From a virus, in IMG/VR virus record IMGVR_UViG_3300027806_000061, positions 1 through 44,499 of that record: a DNA stretch of 44,499 nt; one strand, written 5' to 3'. The position numbers and the translations under genes are program-made. Below the pieces are notes generated by a model, which ran no database searches, was not told where the DNA came from, and was given only the letters and a program-made list of their open reading frames with translations. Positions 37,699 to 44,499 of the stretch are shown piece by piece (positions within the stretch are counted from its first letter, which is position 1; every line of letters starts with the position of its first letter).

Positions 37699-40600
37699 AT
37701 GGCCAGCGTCTGGGACGAGTTCGAGGGGCCGACCAGGGCCAAGCGTGGCGCTGAGCGCCCTGTCGCCCGCAGCGTCTGGGACGAGTTCGAGGGGCCTGTT
37801 GCCAAGCCCAAGTCCACGACTCGCAACCCACTGGAGTTCGCCAACGACTTCGTCGTGACCGGGGTGAACTCGGCGCTTGGTATCGGCAAGGCTGTCAGCG
37901 ACTTCGTCAGTGTTGACAACCCCGTTTCGCGGGGCCTTCAGTACGTCATCGACGAGGGCGAGAAGACCTACTCCGACTCGGTGCGACAGGCCCGTGAGGA
38001 CCGCAGCCGGGCTATTGACGCGGGTGGCTGGGACGCTGTCGGTGGTGTGGGCCGGTACGTGTTGGAGAACCCCCTCCAGACGGTGGCTGAGATCGGGGGC
38101 AACTTCGGTCCGTTCGGTGCGGCCATCAAGGGCACCAAGGCTCTGGCCACTGCGGCCAAGCTCGGTGAGAAGGGTGTAGCGCGATCCGGTGTCGGCGCGG
38201 GTGTGGTTCTGGGGGGTGCAGCCGCAGGTGGAGACGCCGCCGGCGACGCGTATGAGCAAGTCATGCGCAGCCCCAACATCGACCCGGCGGTCAAGGAAGA
38301 GCTGGCTCGGCGAGCAGCTCGTGAGGCTTCGGTCGTGCCCGCGCTGGTCGGCGGCGCAACGGGCGCTCTCGGTATCGAGCGAATCCTTGCGGGCACTCGC
38401 GGCTTGCGCAACGCGCCCGTGCTGCGCACCGGCCTCTACGAGGCGACGCAAGAAGGCCTTGAAGAGGCCATCACCAAGGGATCCGCCAACCTCGCAGCCC
38501 GCCAGTACGACCCGACCATCGACCCGATGAAGGGCGTTGTGGGCTCTGCCGCCATGGGTGCCGTCATGGGCGGTGGCACCGGCCTTGGTGTGGGCTACCT
38601 GAACAACCGCGCCGTCGAGTCTGACTTGCTGCGCAGGGACAAGGCCATCGCCGACGCAGAGCGGGTGCGGCAGGAACAACTCGCTCCGATCCTCGGCATG
38701 ATCCGCCCGGACTCGGGGCTCGGCACGCAGGAAGTCATCGACCAGCAACTGGGTATCTCCCCGGCGCTTGCTGCCAAGGAGCTGGAGAAGCAGCGCAAGG
38801 CCCGCGAGGCCGACATCGCAGCAGCGTTCGACGCCCCGTCGGGTACCCGTGTCGCAGGCGAAGATGGCGTGGAGCGCGAGCTGACTGCCATCGAGGCCTC
38901 GCTACTGGCCCAAGGGCTGCCCACCACGCCGACTCCGGCGCCGGCTCCGCCGCCCGCTGCCTCCAAGGTCTTCAGCGCCGAGGAGATGGAGCTGATCGAA
39001 ATGCGCGTCCCGCCCACCGGCAAGGCGTTGGATCTCCTCGCCGACATCAGGGCACTAGGGCTGGACCTGGAATCGCTTCCGGGGGTCACCGCAGCGATGG
39101 CCGATCGCAGATACAAAGAGGCCAAGAAGCTGCTGGGCGCCGCTGCTGCCGAGTCCAACCGGGCGCCTGTTGCGCCTGTTGCGCCTGTTGCGCCTGCGGC
39201 TCCCGCCGTTACGCCTGCTGCGCCTACGCCCACTGTTGCCCCCACCCCTGCTGGTGGGCTGCGTGTCGTCAAGGGCACCCCGCCTGCGGCTGCCCCAACC
39301 CCATCCGTGGCCCAAGCGCCCGGAGTCACGTCCCTGCCTGTACTGGAGGCCCCCGCCGATGTCCAAGCCCCTCAAGCCGTCCAAGCAGAAGCGCCGGCAG
39401 AAGCTGCCGTGGCAGCCACCGCCGCACAAGGCGCCGCGCCCGCAGCCGAGCCTGTAGTCCAGCGAAAGCGCCGAGTCGACCCGGCCGCCCTGGCACAGTC
39501 GCAGGCCTTCGTTGCTCCTGAGCCTGTTGCTGAGGAAGAGCAGACTGCCGAGGCTCCGGCCAGCCAGGGGTTCGCTGAAGACGAAAACGTCAGCTTGGAC
39601 GTTGCCCGGCTGACGGGCCAGCGAGGGGTGGCCGACGCCATCACCGGCGAGCTTGAAGGCACCCGCACCGACACCCAAGTGGACCTGACCCCGGAGGAGT
39701 TCGAGCAGCTTCTGTCTGAGCGGTTCAAGGATTCCAAGGACCCGAAGCGTGACCGCGAGATCATGGCGGCGTATACCGCCCAGCTCAAGGGGGGCAAGAA
39801 GGGCGTCCGCGAAGAGATCGCGCTGAAGATCGCCGCCCAGTTCGGCATCACGCCGGGGGCAGTGCGCAAGGTGGGCAACCCGCAGGAGTTGGTGCGCGTC
39901 GGCGAGTCTCTGGGGTTCTCTCCGGAGCAGGTGCTGTCTACCTTGGGGGTGGTCAGCGACTCAAAGAAAGCTGCGGGCGCTTCTGAAGATGAGGCCCCAG
40001 ACCCTACTGTCGCGGCGCTCAAGAAAGCCCAGAAGCTCGCCGAGGCGAGGCTGCAAGCAGCCATCGCCGACCCGACCAGGAAGCAACTGCGCGATGCAGT
40101 GGCGGCCATCGACGCTCAAATGGCGAAGGCGCCCGCTGCCCAGCAAGCAACGCTCAAGCAGCAGCGTGATGAGCTGCAAAAGCAGCTCCAGGCCAAGTTC
40201 GACTCCCAGCTTCAAATCGAAGAGGAGGTCGAGGGCATCAAGCAGGAACTCGCCTCCATGGCGGAGTCCCGCGCCACCGCTTCGGAGTCCAAGCTGTCAG
40301 GTGCTGTGCGCGAGCTTGGTGTAGAGACCGCGGAGGGTGACACCCTCGGGTTCGGCTACGACGACAACCGTGAATGGGAGAAGTCCAGCTCTCGGGGCAA
40401 CCGTGACGGCGATGTCCTGCTGGCCATCCAGAAGCGGGTGGACGCGATGCGCGACACCATCGCGGCCCTGGAAGCCCAAGGGCAGGCCGAAGCGGCGCAG
40501 GCGATTCGTGAATCGCTGGTCGCGGAGACCGAGAAACTCAATGCTGCGGTAGCTAGGCTCAACAAGCCCGCCGCCGCGCCTGCGCGGGAACTCAGCGAAG

Positions 40601-43600
40601 ACCTGAAGGCCGCCAAGGCGAAGTTCAAGGCTGCGGGCCTCGACGTCACCAAGATGGAGCCCGATGAGCTTCAGCTCCTGCGGGGCGAGGCTGAGCGGTT
40701 CAAGAACCAAGCACTCATCAGCAAGATCGACGCCCGCCTGCGCGACGTCGGGGTGGAAGTACCTGCCCCCGCAGCGGCCCCGGCTCCAACGCCGGCAGCC
40801 GCTCCCGCTCCCGCTCAAGAGCCCAAGGTCCGGGTGGTCAAGAAGGCCGCGGCCGCAGCCCCCACGCCGGCTGCGCCCGTTGACAAGATCCTGACGCCCA
40901 CCGAGCAGGCCGGGCAGGCGTGGGACCGAGCCGCCAACTCCATCCCCGGCGCACCCAAGTGGGCCGACTTGCCGCCGGCTACACGCAAGGAGTTCGTGGC
41001 GTTCGGCGAGAACAACTGGACCCGCCAGGATGTCGTGACGTTGATGCAACGCAGTGCGCCGCGAGCCATGCGCTCTCCGGGCTTCACGGGCATGGACGGC
41101 GACGGCAATCGGTTCACGACTCAGTCAGTGAACTTCAACGATCTGCTGAAGTTCGACGGCATCGGCCGCGCAGTGCGGCACTTGACCAACAACGGGTTGC
41201 AGGACTCCATCAAGGCAGTCCAGGCTTGGTACATCACCAATGACCTCGTAAGCTGGGACGCGATCTTCGCGGAGATCGACGGCAAGCCTGCCGTGGTGTT
41301 CAGCGCCGACGCACTGGCGCAGACCTCCCGCGCCCTGATCAGCTTCACCCACGAGATCGGCCACGCAGTCGATGAGACGCACCTGGGCAACTGGACGTTC
41401 TCCAGCGAGCCCGAGATGAACCTGTCGCTGCGCGGCGGGGTGGTGCGCCCAATGGGAGCTGTGGCTACCGAGCTGCTGGATCACTTCGAGAACGGCGACT
41501 CTGCGCTGTCGGAGCTGCTGCAATACCCGCTGGACCTCGACGGCGAAGTCGGTCGCAGCGCCTCTCGCATCCGAGAAGAGCTGTTCGCCCAGCTCTGGGC
41601 GTTCTCCTCGCTAGGCCCGGGGATGCAGTTCCTGCGTGATAACCTGCCCGCATCCGCGGCATTCATGGAGTCTGTGCATGCGCAAGTCCGACAAACCTAC
41701 GCCGCCCAAGCCGGCGCGAACCAAGGTGCTCAGCCAGGACAAGTTCAAGGTGGGCCCCAAGCTGGATCAGTTCCTCAAGCAAGAGCCTCCCGCCAAACCC
41801 AAGCAGGGCTGAGCCGGCTGCCGGCGGAGCTGGAAAAGCCCGTCAGCACCATCACCAACACGCTGCGCGACGTCGGGAACACGGCGCTCAACCTGCTGAC
41901 GTTCACCGAGGACGTCATCAACCGCGCCATCGAGCTGGGCGTCAACGCCGCAGGCGATCTGCGCCGGGTCTACCAGGAGCGGGCTGCCCTCACGGGCAAG
42001 CTGGAGCGCGAAGTCGAGCGCGTGGCCGACCTGTACAACAAGGTGCCCGAGGCCGAGCGCGGCACGGGGCCTGCGTCCGTCAACCAGTTCCTCTACGACG
42101 CCACCCGCGAGGGCAAGTGGGGCTTCAAGCCCGACTGGCGCAAGGGCGCGAGCGCCAACGTCAAGATCGACGCCGAGACGAAGCAGCGCTTTGATGCGCT
42201 GTCCAAGGAGTCTAAGGCCCTGGTGCGGGCGGTCTTCACCCATGGCGACGAGGTGCTGTCGCTCAAGAAGCAGACCGTCATCGACGCGACCAACTCCGAG
42301 TACGACGCCCTGATCGCGGCGGCCAACAAGGCTGGGGACTCCAAGAAGGCTGCCCGTCTGACGGCGGACAAGACCGACCAGCTCAAGCGGTTCACGTCGC
42401 TCTTCGAGTTGCAGGAGTTCCGCCCATACGCGCCGCTCAAGCGCTTCGGTGACTACGTGGTCATCGCCAAGTCCCAGGCTTACCTGGACGCTGACGAAAA
42501 GGCCCGAGCCAAGCTGGAGAACTCGGGCGACGACTACCATGTCTCATTCGCCGAGTCGGCCGCTGCCGCCCGCGAGTTGGTGGGCCAGCTCCAGAAGCAG
42601 GGCGCCTTCGCCGAGGTGGTGTTCCGCCAGAAGGAAGCCGTCCAGCAGACGATGTTCGGCGGCATGCTCTCGGCTTTCAACAAGCTGCGCTCGGAGCTGG
42701 ACTCTGAACTCGCCGACGCCGCCCCGGGCGAGAAGAACGCACTGCGGGCTGCCCGCAAGGTGGTGGGCGAGCTGTACCTGTCGTCCCTGGCCGAGACCTC
42801 GGCCCGCAAGTCCGAGATGCGCCGCCGTGGCGTGGCTGGCGAGATCGACATGCTGCGCTCCTTCACCTCCCAGGGACGGGCGGACGCGCAGTTCATCGCC
42901 GGGGCCAAGTACAACAGCCAGACCCTGGACGCATTCAACGCCATGCGCAAGGAGGTGAAGTCGGGCGACGCCGAGACGCAGAACACCAAGTCTGGTGTGT
43001 TCAACGAGCTGCTCAAGCGTCACACGCAGTCCATGGACTACGACCCGACGCCCATCGCCTCCAAGCTGGCGCGGCTGTCCTCTGTCTGGTATCTGGCCAC
43101 GAGCCCGGCGTACTACTTCCAGAACCTGACCCAGCCGTTCATGATGTCCATGCCGATCATGGCCGGGCGGCACAACTACCTGAAGGTGGGCAACGCTCTG
43201 GTCAAGGCCTACATGGACTTGGCTCCCATGTTCAAGACGGCCAAGCTGGGAGAGCAGTTCAACTACGCGGCCGCGCCCCAGGATGTCCAGGTTGCCATCT
43301 CCAAGCTGGTGGACCGTGGGCGCATCGACATCGGCATGGACACCGACCTGGGCCAGTTCCGCCTCGAAGGCGAGGGCCCGGTCAAGGACCGCTGGAACAA
43401 GATCGACCGCGGCATCAGCAACGTCGCCCAGAAGCTCGAAGCCGTCAACCGGCTGGCCACGGCCATCGCGGCCTATCGCATGGAGCTTGCCAAAGAGGGC
43501 AACGTCGACAAGGCGCTCCAGTACGCCGACGACATCATCACGCAGACCCACGGCGACTACACGACAGGCAACGCGCCCAGAGTGTTCAACACCGCCGGCG

Positions 43601-44499
43601 GCAAGGTGGCCTTGCAGTTCCGCAAGTTCCAGCTCATCCAGCTCACGCTGCTGGCCAAGCTGGTGAACGACTCCGAGTTCCTCAAGCAGGGCTTGTTCGC
43701 AAAGACCGAAGACGCCAAGGCCACCCGGGCGGCGCTGCGATTCCTGCTGGGCCACACCGCTGTCATGGCCGGCGCCATCGGCCTGCCCGGGTTCGCTGCC
43801 ATCTCCTGGGCGCTCGGTGCGATGTTCGGTGGGGGCGATGATGAGCCGTTCAACACGGAAGAGAAGCTGCGCGAGTGGATCGGCAACGATCAAGTGGCCA
43901 CCCTCATCACCCGTGGCGTGCCCGCTGCGCTCCCTTGGAACCTCGGTGTGGACTTGTCCGGCAAGCTCGGTATGGGCAACACGCTGTCGCTGCTGCCGTT
44001 CAACGACCTGGACCTGTCCAGCCGCTCAGCAGCGGAGTCGGTCTTGGTGTCTGCTTTCGGCGGGCCGGCGGGCGGGCTGGGGCTGCGGGCTCTGGACGGG
44101 CTGAACCTCATGCGCGACGGGCAGTACCACCGGGGCTTGGAGCAGCTACTGCCCACGGGCTTTTCCAATTTCCTGAAAGCGTACCGGCTCAACAACGAGG
44201 GCTTGACGCGGCGCAACGGCGACGAGCTGATCTCCCCGGACGAGATCTCCGGCATGGAGCAGTTCTGGCAGGCCATCGGCTTCCAGCCCACCCAGCTCGC
44301 CGAGCGCCAGTTCCGCGACCGGGTCAAGCGCGAGGCGGACGACAAGTTCCAGGGCAAGGCGGAGAAGATCCGCAACGCCTACCTGCGGGCCAAGGATGAC
44401 CCGGACGCCCGGGCCGAGGCTCGGGAGCGTTGGATGGCGCTGCAAGACGCCCGCGAGGAAGCCGGCTACCGGCGCCAGCCCCTGTCGTCCCTGATGAGG
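37699..44499 (+). CDS. giant ejection / polyvalent protein, PLxRFG type, C-terminus off window
   Basis: At least 2267 residues, no stop before the window edge. It opens with two SVWDEFEGP copies (residues 3-11 and 26-34), a Gly/Ala-rich hydrophobic region (110-310) that may enter membranes, an Ala/Pro linker (485-590), coiled coils (750-1010), a second linker (1020-1055), a zinc peptidase-like HEIGHAVDE (H1218, E1219, H1222), and PLKRFG (1579-1584), the mark of PLxRFG phage proteins. Hydrophobic GAIGLPGFAAISWALGAMFG lies near 2020-2040. Giant proteins of this kind are packed in the capsid and ejected; the peptidase may act on the host envelope. Around residues 1327-1371 the codon bias switches to another frame (see 41678-41812). 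Confidence 0.88.
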   Translation, partial: MASVWDEFEGPTRAKRGAERPVARSVWDEFEGPVAKPKSTTRNPLEFANDFVVTGVNSALGIGKAVSDFVSVDNPVSRGLQYVIDEGEKTYSDSVRQAREDRSRAIDAGGWDAVGGVGRYVLENPLQTVAEIGGNFGPFGAAIKGTKALATAAKLGEKGVARSGVGAGVVLGGAAAGGDAAGDAYEQVMRSPNIDPAVKEELARRAAREASVVPALVGGATGALGIERILAGTRGLRNAPVLRTGLYEATQEGLEEAITKGSANLAARQYDPTIDPMKGVVGSAAMGAVMGGGTGLGVGYLNNRAVESDLLRRDKAIADAERVRQEQLAPILGMIRPDSGLGTQEVIDQQLGISPALAAKELEKQRKAREADIAAAFDAPSGTRVAGEDGVERELTAIEASLLAQGLPTTPTPAPAPPPAASKVFSAEEMELIEMRVPPTGKALDLLADIRALGLDLESLPGVTAAMADRRYKEAKKLLGAAAAESNRAPVAPVAPVAPAAPAVTPAAPTPTVAPTPAGGLRVVKGTPPAAAPTPSVAQAPGVTSLPVLEAPADVQAPQAVQAEAPAEAAVAATAAQGAAPAAEPVVQRKRRVDPAALAQSQAFVAPEPVAEEEQTAEAPASQGFAEDENVSLDVARLTGQRGVADAITGELEGTRTDTQVDLTPEEFEQLLSERFKDSKDPKRDREIMAAYTAQLKGGKKGVREEIALKIAAQFGITPGAVRKVGNPQELVRVGESLGFSPEQVLSTLGVVSDSKKAAGASEDEAPDPTVAALKKAQKLAEARLQAAIADPTRKQLRDAVAAIDAQMAKAPAAQQATLKQQRDELQKQLQAKFDSQLQIEEEVEGIKQELASMAESRATASESKLSGAVRELGVETAEGDTLGFGYDDNREWEKSSSRGNRDGDVLLAIQKRVDAMRDTIAALEAQGQAEAAQAIRESLVAETEKLNAAVARLNKPAAAPARELSEDLKAAKAKFKAAGLDVTKMEPDELQLLRGEAERFKNQALISKIDARLRDVGVEVPAPAAAPAPTPAAAPAPAQEPKVRVVKKAAAAAPTPAAPVDKILTPTEQAGQAWDRAANSIPGAPKWADLPPATRKEFVAFGENNWTRQDVVTLMQRSAPRAMRSPGFTGMDGDGNRFTTQSVNFNDLLKFDGIGRAVRHLTNNGLQDSIKAVQAWYITNDLVSWDAIFAEIDGKPAVVFSADALAQTSRALISFTHEIGHAVDETHLGNWTFSSEPEMNLSLRGGVVRPMGAVATELLDHFENGDSALSELLQYPLDLDGEVGRSASRIREELFAQLWAFSSLGPGMQFLRDNLPASAAFMESVHAQVRQTYAAQAGANQGAQPGQVQGGPQAGSVPQARASRQTQAGLSRLPAELEKPVSTITNTLRDVGNTALNLLTFTEDVINRAIELGVNAAGDLRRVYQERAALTGKLEREVERVADLYNKVPEAERGTGPASVNQFLYDATREGKWGFKPDWRKGASANVKIDAETKQRFDALSKESKALVRAVFTHGDEVLSLKKQTVIDATNSEYDALIAAANKAGDSKKAARLTADKTDQLKRFTSLFELQEFRPYAPLKRFGDYVVIAKSQAYLDADEKARAKLENSGDDYHVSFAESAAAARELVGQLQKQGAFAEVVFRQKEAVQQTMFGGMLSAFNKLRSELDSELADAAPGEKNALRAARKVVGELYLSSLAETSARKSEMRRRGVAGEIDMLRSFTSQGRADAQFIAGAKYNSQTLDAFNAMRKEVKSGDAETQNTKSGVFNELLKRHTQSMDYDPTPIASKLARLSSVWYLATSPAYYFQNLTQPFMMSMPIMAGRHNYLKVGNALVKAYMDLAPMFKTAKLGEQFNYAAAPQDVQVAISKLVDRGRIDIGMDTDLGQFRLEGEGPVKDRWNKIDRGISNVAQKLEAVNRLATAIAAYRMELAKEGNVDKALQYADDIITQTHGDYTTGNAPRVFNTAGGKVALQFRKFQLIQLTLLAKLVNDSEFLKQGLFAKTEDAKATRAALRFLLGHTAVMAGAIGLPGFAAISWALGAMFGGGDDEPFNTEEKLREWIGNDQVATLITRGVPAALPWNLGVDLSGKLGMGNTLSLLPFNDLDLSSRSAAESVLVSAFGGPAGGLGLRALDGLNLMRDGQYHRGLEQLLPTGFSNFLKAYRLNNEGLTRRNGDELISPDEISGMEQFWQAIGFQPTQLAERQFRDRVKREADDKFQGKAEKIRNAYLRAKDDPDARAEARERWMALQDAREEAGYRRQPLSSLMR
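41678..41812 (+). CDS. 44-residue overlapping reading frame inside the giant gene
   Basis: In the +1 frame relative to the giant gene, MRKSDKPTPPKPARTKVLSQ continues to a Lys/Pro-rich end and a TGA at 41810-41812. GGAG stands about eight bases before the ATG. In this stretch the third bases of the overlapping frame are mostly G or C, as in real genes here. In the giant frame they are mostly A or T, and its product is a Gln/Ala/Gly string with many CAA codons otherwise rare in the window. So the selected frame here seems to be the small one, or the giant gene was once two genes. Confidence 0.5.
   Translation: MRKSDKPTPPKPARTKVLSQDKFKVGPKLDQFLKQEPPAKPKQG

Noticed and set aside
36829-38748. 639-codon minus-strand open frame
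   Set aside because: Crosses from one internal virion gene to the giant gene on the other strand; Val/Leu/Arg/His bias typical of a shadow frame.
1-44499. tRNA genes, integrase, insertion sequence
   Set aside because: I looked for cloverleaf patterns, recombinase motifs and paired inverted ends around a transposase and saw none.

Overview
The window is a GC-rich bacteriophage genome segment, open at both ends. It has a terminase, portal, scaffold, capsid, adaptor, fiber, lysis and ejection-protein order, with no tail sheath, tail tube or tape-measure gene. I therefore infer a short-tailed (podovirus-like) phage. The strong G/C third-position bias and the kinds of small accessory genes suggest a host among the Betaproteobacteria (Burkholderiales). 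That host guess is an inference, because no host gene or tRNA is present.

Left arm, 1-9838, minus strand: a tightly packed leftward operon of about 25 mostly small genes, many joined by ATGA or TGATG overlaps. The recognisable part is a MoxR-type AAA+ ATPase (5346-6350), a DUF3150-like protein (3864-4742) and a metallopeptidase/VWA protein (1947-3065), with four small unknown genes between them. Also present are a possible Nmad5-like protein, a NinX-like protein, a DUF6117-like protein, an alanine-rich tetrapeptide-repeat protein, two very small membrane proteins and one frameshifted gene.

Centre, 9839-11936: a regulatory zone. It carries AT-rich AATTAGACAA repeats and seven copies of a palindrome (type CACACTAGCGGGTAGTGTG). 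Two further minus-strand genes (10383-10661 and 10748-11278) follow. Then comes a 650-bp gene-free divergent region with hairpins and a dense G-quadruplex motif. This is the best candidate for an origin, a control region and/or a packaging site.

Right arm, 11937-44499, plus strand: a small membrane protein, a ribbon-helix-helix regulator, small and large terminase, portal, three small portal-linked genes, scaffold, major capsid, two adaptors, minor virion proteins, a kelch-like protein, a 22-residue-repeat protein, a fiber-tail adaptor, a coiled-coil/TM protein, a 3TM holin, a GH24 endolysin, a set of tail and fiber proteins (one with an S74 self-cleaving chaperone), a cupin-like protein, a fatty-acid desaturase, internal virion proteins, and a giant PLxRFG/zinc-peptidase ejection protein of at least 2267 residues that runs off the window.

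A TGCTAAC/GTTAGCA motif, probably an extended -10 promoter, lies ahead of several transcription units on both arms. Hairpins with a UUCG loop close several units. No integrase, DNA polymerase, primase or tRNA was seen here, so replication and any lysogeny genes must lie outside the window.
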